From Deltaproteobacteria bacterium (GTDB taxonomy: Bacteria; Myxococcota_A; Polyangia; Polyangiales; Sandaracinaceae): a stretch of DNA of 35,702 nt. The stretch's first letter is position 1. Every line of letters starts with the position of its first letter. The stretch is from contig JAFLCL010000060.1 of the NCBI GenBank assembly GCA_017303575.1, forward strand, positions 1 through 35,702, given 5' to 3'. This document shows, piece by piece, positions 17,346 through 25,619 of the stretch. Below the pieces are notes generated by a model. That model was given only the letters and a program-made list of their open reading frames with translations. It had not been told where the DNA came from and made no database searches. The translations under genes and the position numbers were made by a program.

Positions 17346-19253
17346 TCACTGGCCGCCGCCGCGGAGTCGCCCCGCGCCGGTCCCGACACGGAGTCGGCCG
17401 GGCGTCTCGGTCGTACCCTCGGGGCTCGTCGTCGTCTCGGGAGGACGTGCCGGTGTCTCTTCGCGCGGTGTCTCTTCGCGCACCACACGCGGTGCCTCTT
17501 CGCGCGGCGTCTGCTCACGCACGATCGCCTCTTCGCGCGGTGTCTCTTCACGCACGGGTTGCTCCGGTCGTGCTTCGACGGTGCGTCCATCACGCGGCGC
17601 GCGCGTGCGACCGGGGCGCGTGCCCTGCGTGTCGGTCGTCGTCTCGACCGCTGTGGTCTCGTGCGGAGGCTCGGCCGTGATCGGCGGCGGATCGTTGCCC
17701 ACCGGTGGCGTGACCTCGACGCTCGTCGTCGCAGGCAGGGGCGTGACCGTGGTGGTCGTCGTGGGGTCGGCTGTGGGCGTCGTCCCGAGCACGAACGCTG
17801 CCGTACCGATGCCGATCGCCGCGAGCGCGGCCACAGCGCCGCCCATCAGCAGCCACGTGGGTCGTGAGGGCGCCGGCGCCAGCTCGACGTCGATCGGGAT
17901 CGACGCCGCGTCGTAGCCAGGGTTCGTCGCGACGCGCGTGCTCGACACGAGCGACACCACACCCGAGGCCGCGATCGGACCGCCCATCGACGACGCGTCG
18001 CTCGCCTGGCTGATCGGGGTTCGGCCCGCGCGCACGTCGGTCGAGGAGCCGCTGTCCTCGGGCGGGCGATCGGGCAGCGTGCCGAGCGAGCCCACCAGGC
18101 GCGACTCGGGGCTCGACGAGAAGCTCGCGGCGTTCGAGGCGCCGCTCGCCGAGCGCTCGTTCTCCGCCACCGCGGGATCGCTCACGCTCTGGGGCCGCGC
18201 GCGGAACGAGGTCTCGATGCGCTTGCGGAACGTGTCGAGGCGCGGCCCGCCGGACTCTTCGACCCACTTGCCGATCGTCGTCGCGTTCGCGGGGGTGCCC
18301 ACCGCGGCGCGCAGCTCCTCTGCGAACACGCGCGCGGTGGCGGGGCGCTTGTCGACGTCGCGCTCGAGCGCGCGCATCACGACCTTGACGAGCTTCTCCG
18401 GGATGTCGGGGTTGTGCTCGCGCGGATCGGCGATCCGCTCGTGGAGGATCGCCGTGAGCGCGGCCATCGGGCTCTCGCGCGAGAACAAGCGCTCGAGCGC
18501 GAGCGCCTCCCACGCGACGATGCCGAGCGCGAAGATGTCCGAGCGCTGATCGAGGGGCTCCATCTTCGCCTGCTCGGGCGAGAAGTAGCTGAGCTTGCCC
18601 TTCACCTCGCCCGTCGCGGTGCGCGTCACCCGCTCGAGCGCACGCGCGACGCCGAAGTCCGTCAGGCGCGCGCGTCCATCCACGCCGAGCAGCACGTTCT
18701 GCGGCGAGACGTCGCGGTGCACGATGCGCAGCTCTTGCCCCGTGGGCGTGCGCGCGTGGTGCGCGTCGTAGAGGCCGATCGCGGTCTGCGCGAGGATCTC
18801 CGCGATCACGGGATGCGGCACGTGCTTGCGCTTCTCGGCCGCGGCGCGGAGCGCCTGCGAGAGCGACACGCCGACCACGAGCTCCATCACGATGTAGGGC
18901 GAGCCCTCTTCGTCTTTGCCGCAGTCGAGCGTCGAGACGACGTACGGGCTCGTGACGTGCGCAGCGAGGCGCGCCTCGTCGAGGAACATCTCGACGAACT
19001 TCGGCTCCTCCGCGAGCGCAGGCAGCATGCGCTTGATCGCGACGGGTCGGAGGAAGCCGCCCTCTCCGCGCTGCCGCGCCACGAACACCTCGGCCATGCC
19101 GCCCGCGGCGAAGCGGAAGAGGAGCTCGTAGCGATCGAGATCGTTCGAGCCTCCAGGCGGGGCGAGCGCAACGAGCGGCACGGGGCCTAGGGTAGCCGAT
19201 CCCGACGCGGGGCGCGGAACCGGCGACGCTCCGTCCAGTGAGGGCTCGTTCAC
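17346..19253 (-). CDS. Hanks-type serine/threonine protein kinase, membrane-anchored
   Basis: A 635-residue kinase. The catalytic domain is at residues 41-315: Gly-rich loop FAAGGMAEV at 48-56, Lys74 in VAIK, catalytic HRDVSPQN at 179-186 (Ser in place of Lys, a form common in Myxococcota), DFG at 199-201, and SPEQ. A linker of about 150 residues leads to one transmembrane helix near 467-490 (TWLLMGGAVAALAAIGIG), and the outer tail is Thr/Pro/Glu-rich with REETPREE repeats and no known sensor domain. The GTG start at 19253 overlaps the hemerythrin stop by four bases (GTGA), implying translational coupling; a later GTG just before the kinase domain is an alternative. Confidence 0.92.
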   Translation of the reverse strand: MNEPSLDGASPVPRPASGSATLGPVPLVALAPPGGSNDLDRYELLFRFAAGGMAEVFVARQRGEGGFLRPVAIKRMLPALAEEPKFVEMFLDEARLAAHVTSPYVVSTLDCGKDEEGSPYIVMELVVGVSLSQALRAAAEKRKHVPHPVIAEILAQTAIGLYDAHHARTPTGQELRIVHRDVSPQNVLLGVDGRARLTDFGVARALERVTRTATGEVKGKLSYFSPEQAKMEPLDQRSDIFALGIVAWEALALERLFSRESPMAALTAILHERIADPREHNPDIPEKLVKVVMRALERDVDKRPATARVFAEELRAAVGTPANATTIGKWVEESGGPRLDTFRKRIETSFRARPQSVSDPAVAENERSASGASNAASFSSSPESRLVGSLGTLPDRPPEDSGSSTDVRAGRTPISQASDASSMGGPIAASGVVSLVSSTRVATNPGYDAASIPIDVELAPAPSRPTWLLMGGAVAALAAIGIGTAAFVLGTTPTADPTTTTTVTPLPATTSVEVTPPVGNDPPPITAEPPHETTAVETTTDTQGTRPGRTRAPRDGRTVEARPEQPVREETPREEAIVREQTPREEAPRVVREETPREETPARPPETTTSPEGTTETPGRLRVGTGAGRLRGGGQ

Positions 19254-19702
19254 TCCTCGGCGAGCTGCTTCTTCATGTGCGCGAGCTCGCGTCGGTACTT
19301 CGCCGCGAGCTTGGTCTTCGCCGTCTTGCTCAGGATCGTCCCTGCCACTTGGAAGAAGCCGTGCTCTTCCTCGTGCAGGTGGTGATGGACCAGGTGGCTG
19401 AGCTCGCGCGCGGCGGCAGCCCAGGCCTCGGTGCTCTTGTTCTTCACGCGCACGTCCTCGATCGCCTCTTCGATCTCGTGGTGCTCGTGCAGCGCGTGAC
19501 GCGCGGAGGAGAGCCCGCGGTCGTCCATCAAGATCGTCGCGTAGAGCGCGCGCTCCTCGGCGGCGGCGTGCGCCTCGAGCTCGCGCCAGAGCTCGGACAG
19601 CACGCGCGTACGGTCTGCGTTGCTGTGCTGTCGCACGAGGCGCCGACAGAGCGCGCGCTGGACTTCATGACTCTCGCGGAGCGCGTCGAAGAGATCGGTC
19701 AT
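19250..19702 (-). CDS. Hemerythrin/HHE-domain protein
   Basis: A 150-residue all-helical protein of the hemerythrin HHE family, which binds a diiron site and senses or carries oxygen, NO or iron. Candidate ligands are visible: His in LRESHEVQR, His-x3-Glu in LEAHAAAEERALY, His/Glu in ALHEHHEIEEAIEDV, and the HHHLHEEEHGFF run. It has no signal peptide, so it is cytosolic. Its stop overlaps the start of the kinase gene (GTGA), so the two are likely made together, and it could report redox or gas state to the kinase. That link is inference. Confidence 0.9.
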   Translation of the reverse strand: MTDLFDALRESHEVQRALCRRLVRQHSNADRTRVLSELWRELEAHAAAEERALYATILMDDRGLSSARHALHEHHEIEEAIEDVRVKNKSTEAWAAAARELSHLVHHHLHEEEHGFFQVAGTILSKTAKTKLAAKYRRELAHMKKQLAEE

Positions 19703-19765
19703 CGGTCGTTTCCCGGCTCGCCAATTAGAAGCGCGGCGCGGAGCTGTCTGCCCCGCACCGCTCGC

Positions 19766-19783
19766 GAGTCGTGTCAGCGACTC
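19766..19783 (-). terminator. Candidate terminator after the CsbD-like gene
   Basis: GAGTCG / CGACTC 6-bp stem with a 6-base loop, about 17 bases past the stop of the minus-strand CsbD-like gene and upstream of the hemerythrin gene. Confidence 0.4.
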
Positions 19784-19799
19784 ACTGGGATCGTCTCGC

Positions 19800-20099
19800 T
19801 CAGCGGTTGGTGGCCTGACGCGCCTGGCCGAGCTTCTGCTCCGCCATGCCGCGCGCCTCGAGCTCCTCGTTGTCGAGCGCAGCGCCGACGGTGCGCTTGA
19901 CAGCGCCCTTGACCTCTTCGGCCGTGCCCTTCACGCGCTCGGCGGCCTTGGCGGACTCCTTGGTCGCCTTGCCCTTCAGCTCGTTCACGCGGCCCTCGGC
20001 CTCCATCTTCTCGTTGCCGATCACCTGACCGACCTTCTGCTGGATCTTGCCGCCGACTTCCTTGGCCGTGCCTTCCGCGCGCTTCATCTGATTGCTCAT
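19800..20099 (-). CDS. CsbD-family stress-response protein
   Basis: A 99-residue hydrophilic, helical protein with two CsbD-like repeats: MKRAEGTAKEVGGKIQQKVGQVIGNEKMEAEGRVNELKGKA and a second half of KGTAEEVKGAVKRTVGAALDNEELEARGMAEQKLGQA. CsbD proteins are small general-stress proteins of unknown mechanism, abundant after osmotic, salt or stationary stress. The second ATG (20099) is chosen because AGGAGA lies at good spacing; the first, at 20105, would be too close. A sigma-54-like element lies 60 bp upstream. Confidence 0.92.
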   Translation of the reverse strand: MSNQMKRAEGTAKEVGGKIQQKVGQVIGNEKMEAEGRVNELKGKATKESAKAAERVKGTAEEVKGAVKRTVGAALDNEELEARGMAEQKLGQARQATNR

Positions 20100-20158
20100 C
20101 GTCATTCTCCTGGTGATCGAGTTCGTTACTTCGCGATGCGAGGTTCGACACGGATTGA

Positions 20159-20173
20159 GCACGTGTCGTGCCG
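20159..20173 (-). promoter_or_regulatory. Sigma-54-like promoter upstream of csbD-like gene
   Basis: Minus-strand CGGCACG-ACAC-GTGC, with GG and GC 12 bases apart as required for sigma-54. It matches the consensus TGGCACG-N4-TTGC except for the first T and one -12 T. The predicted start lies about 48 bases before the ATG. Confidence 0.4.
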
Positions 20174-20314
20174 TGCTTCGGGAGCGAGGAATCGGCCTCA
20201 CGGAGGACCACCCGCACGGCAATCGAGGACCCTGCTCCAGGATCGTGCTCGAGGGGATCGAGGCAGCGTGCGACACCTGTGACGCGCCTCGGCGCACGTC
20301 TTCGCGTCTCGCGT

Positions 20315-20599
20315 TCAGCCCTTCATCGGATCGAGCTCGGGCACGTGGGGACGCTCCGGCACCTCGGTCGTCTCGGGGACGATCGGCGTGGGCCGGGATG
20401 GGCGCTTCACGGGCCGCGTGGGATCGCGCTCGGGCTCTTCACTGGGCGATTGTCCGGGCTCTCGTCTGGGTGCTTGGAGTGGCTCTCCGGGCACGTCGGG
20501 GTCGCCGATCGGATGCGTCGGATTCGGCGGATCTCCGGGAGTCGGAGGCTCGGGCGGCATGGGCGGTTGAGACGGCGTGGGCTTGGTGGGAGTGCTCAT
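20315..20599 (-). CDS. Small proline-rich protein
   Basis: A 94-residue protein that is about one third proline (MSTPTKPTPSQPPMPPEPPTPG at the start, PELDPMKG at the end), probably disordered and lacking a signal peptide. I recall similar short Pro-rich proteins in bacterial stress clusters, but no function is known. ATG 20599 has GGAGGG about ten bases upstream. Low complexity makes the coding call less certain; the gene fits a gap between stress genes on the same strand and has promoter-like sequence upstream. Confidence 0.6.
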   Translation of the reverse strand: MSTPTKPTPSQPPMPPEPPTPGDPPNPTHPIGDPDVPGEPLQAPRREPGQSPSEEPERDPTRPVKRPSRPTPIVPETTEVPERPHVPELDPMKG

Positions 20600-20614
20600 G
20601 GACAGAAGCCCTCC

Positions 20615-20629
20615 GCAGGCTGCGTGCCA
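20615..20629 (-). promoter_or_regulatory. Sigma-54-like element upstream of the proline-rich gene
   Basis: Minus-strand TGGCACG-CAGC-CTGC, a full -24 match with one mismatch at -12 and exact 12-base spacing. The predicted start would be only four bases before the ATG and would exclude the ribosome-binding site. A second element just upstream (20640-20656, TTGGCAC-N6-TTGC) leaves room for a leader but its spacing is one base too long. Confidence 0.3.
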
Positions 20630-20684
20630 TTCCAGGGACGCAATGCAGAGTGCCAATCGTGCGCCCGAGGGACGGACGTGAAGA

Positions 20685-20725
20685 CGCCCGCGATTCCTCC
20701 TCGTGAGAGAGAGGGATCGCGGGCG
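20685..20725 (-). terminator. Strong hairpin after the BON lipoprotein gene
   Basis: CGCCCGCGAT / ATCGCGGGCG, a perfect 10-bp stem whose loop contains a second CCTC / GAGG pairing. It starts 36 bases beyond the stop of the minus-strand BON gene. Confidence 0.6.
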
Positions 20726-20760
20726 GTCGATCGGGCCAGAGCCCGGTCGTCTGGGTGAGG

Positions 20761-21225
20761 TCAGCGAGCGCTGGCCTGGTCGGTGACGTTCAGGTTGTTG
20801 TCCACGCGGAGGACGCCGGCGGCCTGCTGCGCGTGGCGCTCGATCGCCTGGGACTCGTCACCCGTGACGTCGCCGCGGAGCGTCACCACGCCACCGCGCG
20901 TGATGATCACGCAGTTGCGTGCACCGAACGAGAGCGACGAATCGCCCACGACGGACGCCCGGATCTGGCGCGTGATCTCGAGATCCTCGGCGCTCTCGGA
21001 CTGGTCCATCGCCGTGAGCTGCGAGCCGTCGTCGCCGTCACGCACGGTGACTGTGTCGTCGGTCCCGTCGCGGTCGGTGTCGCGGGTGGCGACACGTCGC
21101 TCACCACCGCTGCTGGTGCGGGTGGCGCGCGGCTCGTCGCTCTGGTCTTGCTCGTGCGAGCAGCCGATCGCGAGCACGGGCAGCGCGAGGGCGGTGAGCA
21201 CGGAGAGGGTGCGAAGGATCTTCAT
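20761..21225 (-). CDS. BON-domain lipoprotein
   Basis: A 154-residue exported protein: signal peptide MKILRTLSVLTALALPVLAIGC with lipobox AIGC and Cys22, an acidic linker (DTDRDGTDDTVTVRDGDD), then one BON domain at about residues 85-150 (EITRQIRASVVGDSSLSFGARNCVIITRGGVVTLRGDV, ending GVLRVDNNLNV). BON domains bind phospholipid and occur in OsmY/DolP-type envelope-stress proteins. GAGAGAAGA precedes the ATG. The gap to the stress gene upstream is 31 bp, so the two are probably one transcript. Confidence 0.9.
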   Translation of the reverse strand: MKILRTLSVLTALALPVLAIGCSHEQDQSDEPRATRTSSGGERRVATRDTDRDGTDDTVTVRDGDDGSQLTAMDQSESAEDLEITRQIRASVVGDSSLSFGARNCVIITRGGVVTLRGDVTGDESQAIERHAQQAAGVLRVDNNLNVTDQASAR

Positions 21226-21256
21226 GGTGTCTTCTCTCGTTCGTCGGTTGTCGCGC

Positions 21257-21823
21257 TCACATGCGCGGAGAATTGCCGCCCTGGACCTCGGGCTTGCTCG
21301 CCTTCGGCACGGACGCTTCGCTCGTCGTCGACACGTCCTCGACCTTGTGCTGCTCGAAGATGCGCTTGGCGACGTCGACCTGCTTCGCGTCCTCCGTGTG
21401 CACGGCGATGAGCAGGTTTCCATCCTTGACCTTGCCCTCGTAGATCTTCGCCTGGATCTCGGGGATGCCGAGACCGACCAGCGCGCCGACCATGCCGCCG
21501 GCCGCTGCGCCGACCGCCGCGCCGCCGAGCGCCGCCATCACGGGACCGGCCGCGATGAGCGCGCCGAGGCCGGGCAGCGCGATCGCGCCGATGCCCGCGA
21601 GCAGGCCGAGCGCGCCGCCGGCGAGGCCGCCGACACCCGTGCCGATGAGCCCGCCCTCGGGGGCCTTGGTGCCCTGCTGATGCGCGAAGTCGCGCGTCGA
21701 GCCCTTGTCGGGAAAGAGCACGGAGATGTCGCTCTGCGCGAAGCCTGCGGCGTGGAGATCGCCCACGAGAGCCTCTGCCTCACTGCGCGTGCGCAGGATT
21801 CCGAACACTGCCTTGTTGGTCAT
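21257..21823 (-). CDS. General stress protein with glycine-rich hydrophobic core
   Basis: A 188-residue protein. The N-terminus (KAVFGILRTRSEAEALVGDLHAAGFAQSDISVLFPD) matches the general-stress 17M-like / YflT fold common in DUF1269-type proteins. The middle is a long Gly/Ala/Leu-rich stretch (GLIGTGVGGLAGGALGLLAGIGAI, AALGGAAVGAAAGGMVGALVGLG), a glycine-zipper-like membrane or oligomer segment. The C-terminal part (GKVKDGNLLIAVHTEDAKQVDVAKRIFEQHKVEDV) completes an alpha/beta domain. No catalytic residues are apparent. AAGGAA precedes the ATG. It is first in a pair with the BON lipoprotein and has a sigma-54-like element upstream. Confidence 0.88.
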   Translation of the reverse strand: MTNKAVFGILRTRSEAEALVGDLHAAGFAQSDISVLFPDKGSTRDFAHQQGTKAPEGGLIGTGVGGLAGGALGLLAGIGAIALPGLGALIAAGPVMAALGGAAVGAAAGGMVGALVGLGIPEIQAKIYEGKVKDGNLLIAVHTEDAKQVDVAKRIFEQHKVEDVSTTSEASVPKASKPEVQGGNSPRM

Positions 21824-21885
21824 CGTCGTTTCCTTCTTGTTCGTCGTCGTCTTCGCCGACTCGCGGCTGGTGTGCCCGGCACTTC

Positions 21886-21900
21886 GCAACCTGCGTGCCC
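21886..21900 (-). promoter_or_regulatory. Sigma-54-like promoter upstream of general stress gene
   Basis: Minus-strand GGGCACG-CAGG-TTGC followed by GA, matching TGGCACG-N4-TTGC at every position but the first, with the 12-base GG-to-GC spacing. The predicted start is about 50 bases before the ATG at 21823. The element upstream of the YtxH-like gene at 30736 is nearly the same. Confidence 0.5.
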
Positions 21901-22035
21901 GCGCCGCGACGCCTCGCGATCACGCGGATCGGCCGTGATCCGCAGGCAATCCGCGAGTCGGGGCAGGCCGTGGCAGGAGCGCACGTGGCCTCGGCGTCGC
22001 CACGGGTGGGGCGATCACGTGTGACCCCTCGCGAC

Positions 22036-22968
22036 TCAGGAGTCCGCGACTTCCTTCACCACGTCGCTCGGGACCTTGTCGGCGCGCAGGCCGACGAACA
22101 CCGGATGGCGCATGCGCCCGTCCGACGTCCATTCGGTGAAGCGAACCTCCACCACGAGCTGCGGTCGTACCCAGCGCGCCTCGCGCATGCGGGGCGCGTC
22201 CAGCACCGGAGCGCGCGGGACGACCACGGGCTCGAGGGCGTGCGCGAGCGCGCCGAGCGTCGCGTCGTCGATGCCGGTGCCCACCTTGCCGGCGTAGCGG
22301 AGCGCGCCGCTCCTGTCGTGCACGCCGAGCAGCAGCGCACCGAGGCCCACGCGTGTGCCCTCGGGTGGCGTGAAGCCGACGACCACGGCTTCCTGTCGCG
22401 CGTGCGTCTTCACCTTCCGCCAGTCGTCGTTGCGTCCCGTTCGGTAGGGGCGATCGATGCGCTTGGCGACGAGGCCCTCGAGCCCGAGCGATCGCGTCGC
22501 TTCGAGGAAGCCCGCGCCATCGCCGACGTGTGAGACCACACGACGCAACGGTCCGCCGTCGGTCCGGGGCACGAGCGACTCGAGCGCGCGCTTGCGCTCC
22601 GAGAGCGGCAGTGCGCGGACGTCGCGATCGTCGATCGCGAGCACGTCGAACACGAAGTACACGATCGAGGTGTCCTCGTGGGTGATCGCGCGCTGGAGCA
22701 GCTCGAAGCGCGGTCGGCCCTCGTCGTCGAGCGCACAGAGCTCTCCGTCGAGGGTGAGCACACGTGGGCCGAGCGACCGCACGGCCTCGCGGATCGCCTC
22801 GAGCCCGCCATAGCGGAGGCCCGAGCGCGACACGAGCTCCACGCGCGTGCCTTCGCGGTGCGCGAGCGCGCGGTAGCCGTCGTACTTGATCTCGTAGAGC
22901 CAGCGCGGTCCCTCGGGGGGCACCCGCGCGAGCTGGGCGAGCTGCACGTCGGCCCGCTCGCGCGCCAT
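22036..22968 (-). CDS. ATP-dependent DNA ligase (LigD-type ligase domain)
   Basis: A 310-residue standalone ligase that seals nicks or breaks by the ATP-adenylate mechanism. The adenylation lysine is Lys28 in YEIKYDGYR (motif I). Other nucleotidyltransferase motifs are LTLDGELCAL, IVYFVFDVLAID, GLEGLVAKR (motif IV) and WRKVK (motif V); an OB-fold follows (AVVVGFTPPEG, LLLGVHD, YAGKVGTG, ARWVRPQLVVEVRFTEWT). This corresponds to the ligase module of LigD made as a separate chain. Its ATG lies three bases after the Ku stop, so it is the last gene of the end-joining operon. Confidence 0.95.
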   Translation of the reverse strand: MARERADVQLAQLARVPPEGPRWLYEIKYDGYRALAHREGTRVELVSRSGLRYGGLEAIREAVRSLGPRVLTLDGELCALDDEGRPRFELLQRAITHEDTSIVYFVFDVLAIDDRDVRALPLSERKRALESLVPRTDGGPLRRVVSHVGDGAGFLEATRSLGLEGLVAKRIDRPYRTGRNDDWRKVKTHARQEAVVVGFTPPEGTRVGLGALLLGVHDRSGALRYAGKVGTGIDDATLGALAHALEPVVVPRAPVLDAPRMREARWVRPQLVVEVRFTEWTSDGRMRHPVFVGLRADKVPSDVVKEVADS

Positions 22969-22971
22969 CGG

Positions 22972-23934
22972 TCAGCCCGCCTTCTTCCGCGCAGGCTTGC
23001 TGCTCGCCGTCGCTTCGCCGTCGCGCGAGCGACGCAGGCTCTTGCGCAGGAGCTCGGTGAGATCCGCGACGTCGGTGGTGGGCTTCTTCGTCTCGGGCTC
23101 GGTGGCCGTCACCGCCTCGCCCGTCTTGGTCTTGCGCTCGATCATCGCGAGCACGTCGTCGCGGTAGGAGTCGCGGTACTTGTCGGGGTCCCACGCGACG
23201 GTCATGTCGTCGATGAGCGCCTCGGCCATCTCGCGCTCGCGCGCGTTGATCTTGAGGGCGTGACCCTTGGCGTGCGTCGCGTCGATCGGCCGCAGCTCGT
23301 GCGCGAAGCGAAGGATCTCGAGCACCAGCGCGCCCTCCTCGACGAGCACCGCCGCGAGGTGCTGACGCTGACGCAGGACCACCGTCGCGATGGCCGCGCG
23401 TCCCTTGGACTCGAGCGCCTCGAGCAGGACGGCGAACGCCTTCTCACCGCGCTTGCCGGGCGTGAGCAGGTACGGCCTCTCGAAGTGCGCGGCGTGGATC
23501 TCCGAGGGATCGACGAAGTCCATGATGTCGATCGACTGCGTGGCCTCGACGTTCGCCGCCTCGAGCTCGTCGTCGCTCACCACGACGTACTGCCCCTTGC
23601 TCACCTCGTAGCCCCGCACGATCTCTTCGTACGGGACGTCGTCGCCCGTCGTCTTGTTGTATCGCTTGTAGCCGACGGGGGAGAGGTCGCGGCCATCCAG
23701 CTGGTGGAACGAGATCTCCTTCGAGCGCTCGAGCGGATGGACGCTCACGGGGATCTGCAAGAGACCGAAGCCCAGCGTGCCCGACCACAACGCGCGTCGC
23801 GAAGGCTTCTCTGCGTCGTCGCTCGTGTCCTTCGCGGCGTGCGCGCGAGCGCGCGCCGGCTTGGCCGCGGTCGCGGGCTTGGTGGACTTCTTCGTCGTGC
23901 GCTTGGTCGCGCGCTTCGCGGTCGTCGTGGTCAT
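22972..23934 (-). CDS. ku: Ku homologue, DNA end-binding protein of NHEJ
   Basis: A 320-residue bacterial Ku. The Ku core beta-barrel spans about residues 49-300 (RALWSGTLGFGLLQIPVSVHP, RDLSPVGYKRYNKTTGDDVPYEEIVRGYEV, EATQSIDIMDFVDPSEIHAAHFERPYLLTP, AMIERKTK). Homodimeric Ku threads onto DNA ends and recruits LigD. Unusually the protein has an N-terminal extension of about 47 residues, rich in Lys/Arg/Ala/Thr (TTTAKRATKRTTKKSTKP), in addition to the usual basic C-terminal tail (RKSLRRSRDG, ending KPARKKAG). Its ATG overlaps the LigD stop by four bases (ATGA), and the ligase follows after three bases. Confidence 0.97.
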   Translation of the reverse strand: MTTTTAKRATKRTTKKSTKPATAAKPARARAHAAKDTSDDAEKPSRRALWSGTLGFGLLQIPVSVHPLERSKEISFHQLDGRDLSPVGYKRYNKTTGDDVPYEEIVRGYEVSKGQYVVVSDDELEAANVEATQSIDIMDFVDPSEIHAAHFERPYLLTPGKRGEKAFAVLLEALESKGRAAIATVVLRQRQHLAAVLVEEGALVLEILRFAHELRPIDATHAKGHALKINAREREMAEALIDDMTVAWDPDKYRDSYRDDVLAMIERKTKTGEAVTATEPETKKPTTDVADLTELLRKSLRRSRDGEATASSKPARKKAG

Positions 23935-25616
23935 GCAGCCTTCGTTTGCAGGGCGCGCGCCACCCGACCCAGATCGAGCGCAGGCGCACGATCGGGCCAA
24001 TCCGCCCAGGGATCGCGCGCAGGCAGACCTGCGGCCACGAAGCGCTCGAGCGTGTACGCGCTCGGATCGATCCCTCGCTCGAGCTCGTCCCACGTGATGG
24101 GCATCGCGATCGGCGCGCGTGGTCGCGATCGCAGGGAGTAGGGCGCCACGGCCGTCGATCCGCGGAGGTTGCGCAGCCAGTCGAGGAAGATCTTGCCGCG
24201 TCGCTGGGCCTTGCTCGCGACGGTCAGGTAGCGAGCGGGGGCTCGTCGCGCGAGGTGCGTGACGATCGCCTGCGCTGCGGTCTCGTGCGTGTCCCAGTCG
24301 TGGCCCTCTGCCACGGGCGCGACGACGTGGAGGCCCTTGCCGCCCGTGGTCTTCACGAACGCGCGGAGGCCGAGATCCTCGAGGATCCGGCGCAGCGCGA
24401 GCGCCGTCTCGATCACCTGATCGAACGCGACCGACGCGTCGGGATCGAGGTCGAGCGTGAGGAGGTTCGGCGCCTCCGGTCGCGCGGCATCGCACATCCA
24501 GGTGTGGATCTCGAGCGCACCGATCTGCCCGAGCGCGACGAGGCCCGCGACGTCGTCGATGACAAGCGTCGCGCCGCGCTTCGTCTTCTCCGGGATGGCC
24601 ACGCTGCGGATGGGCTCGGGCACGCCGGTGCCCGCGTGCTTCTGGTAGAAGCACTGTCCCGCGAGGCCGTCGGGACAGCGCGCGAGCATCAGCGGCCGCC
24701 CCTTCACGAAGGGCAGCATGCGCGGCGCGATCCACGCGAGGTAGCCCATCACGTCGGCCTTGGTCACGCCGTCGTCGGGATAGAGGACCTTGTCGGGGCT
24801 CGTGATCGAGAAGCCGAGCGACATCGCGGAGAGCGCGTCCGCGATCGTGTGCGCGCGCGTCGCCTCGGCGTCGTCGCTCGCGCCGCTCGTGCGTGCGGTG
24901 GGCGCGTCGCGGGTGACGGATCTCTTCGAGGCGCTCTTCTTCGAGGCGCTCTTCTTCGAGGCGCTCTTCTTCGTAGCGCTCTTCTTCGAGGGGCTCTTCT
25001 TCGAGGGGCTCTCGCTTGGTGGTGAGCCCTGCGTGAGAGACTCGATCGTGCGGCCGCTCGACACACTCTCAGGCTGCTCGTCGACGATCTCGGTGCCTGC
25101 GCGTGCGTGCTCGTCCTTGGACTTGAAGAGGAGCCAGCTCTCCTTGGTGCCCTGCGCGGCCTTGGTGCGCACGAGATGAAACGCGCCCCTCAGCTTCTCG
25201 CCCTCCAGCGTGAAGCGCAGGTGCCCTTTCTCCATGCCCGCGCTCGGATCGCCCTCCGGTGTCCAGGTCCCGCGATCCCACACGATGACGGGCCCGCCTC
25301 CGTACTCGCCGTGAGGGATCACGCCCTCGAAGCTCGCGTACTCGAGCGGGTGATCCTCGGTGCGCGCGGCGAGTCGTCGCACCGAGGGATCGAGGCTCGG
25401 GCCCTTGGGCACGGCCCAGCTCCAGAGCACGCCCTCGTGCTCGAGGCGGAAGTCGTAGTGGAGGCGCGTCGCGTCGTGCTTCTGCACCACGAAGGAGAGC
25501 GAGCCCTTCGAAACCCTGCGCGCACGAGCACCGCGCGGCTCGCTCGTGACCGCGAAGTCGCGCTTGGCGTCGTAGTCGACGAGCGTGCGCGGACGCGGCG
25601 AGGACCGACGCGCCAT
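23931..25616 (-). CDS. ligD: LigD without ligase domain: phosphoesterase plus polymerase
   Basis: A 561-residue protein with two of the three LigD modules. The 3'-phosphoesterase domain is N-terminal (about 40-165) with metal and active-site residues His47, His53, Asp55, Arg57 and His89 in the KHDATRLHYDFRLEH and DHP contexts. A Lys/Ser repeat linker follows at about 200-235. The primase-polymerase domain covers about 265-555, with catalytic Asp389 and Asp391 (LDLDPD), KTTGGKGLHVV and KIFLDWLRN. It trims and fills ends during joining by Ku. The ligase activity is in a separate gene two places downstream. It follows tspO by three bases. Confidence 0.95.
   Translation of the reverse strand: MARRSSPRPRTLVDYDAKRDFAVTSEPRGARARRVSKGSLSFVVQKHDATRLHYDFRLEHEGVLWSWAVPKGPSLDPSVRRLAARTEDHPLEYASFEGVIPHGEYGGGPVIVWDRGTWTPEGDPSAGMEKGHLRFTLEGEKLRGAFHLVRTKAAQGTKESWLLFKSKDEHARAGTEIVDEQPESVSSGRTIESLTQGSPPSESPSKKSPSKKSATKKSASKKSASKKSASKRSVTRDAPTARTSGASDDAEATRAHTIADALSAMSLGFSITSPDKVLYPDDGVTKADVMGYLAWIAPRMLPFVKGRPLMLARCPDGLAGQCFYQKHAGTGVPEPIRSVAIPEKTKRGATLVIDDVAGLVALGQIGALEIHTWMCDAARPEAPNLLTLDLDPDASVAFDQVIETALALRRILEDLGLRAFVKTTGGKGLHVVAPVAEGHDWDTHETAAQAIVTHLARRAPARYLTVASKAQRRGKIFLDWLRNLRGSTAVAPYSLRSRPRAPIAMPITWDELERGIDPSAYTLERFVAAGLPARDPWADWPDRAPALDLGRVARALQTKAA
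24920..25013. repeat. 15-bp coding repeats in the LigD linker
   Basis: About six tandem copies of a 15-bp unit (plus strand GGCGCTCTTCTTCGA and variants), in frame with the minus-strand gene as KKSAS/KKSPS. They produce a flexible basic linker between the phosphoesterase and polymerase domains. Confidence 0.9.
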
Positions 25617-25619
25617 CGG

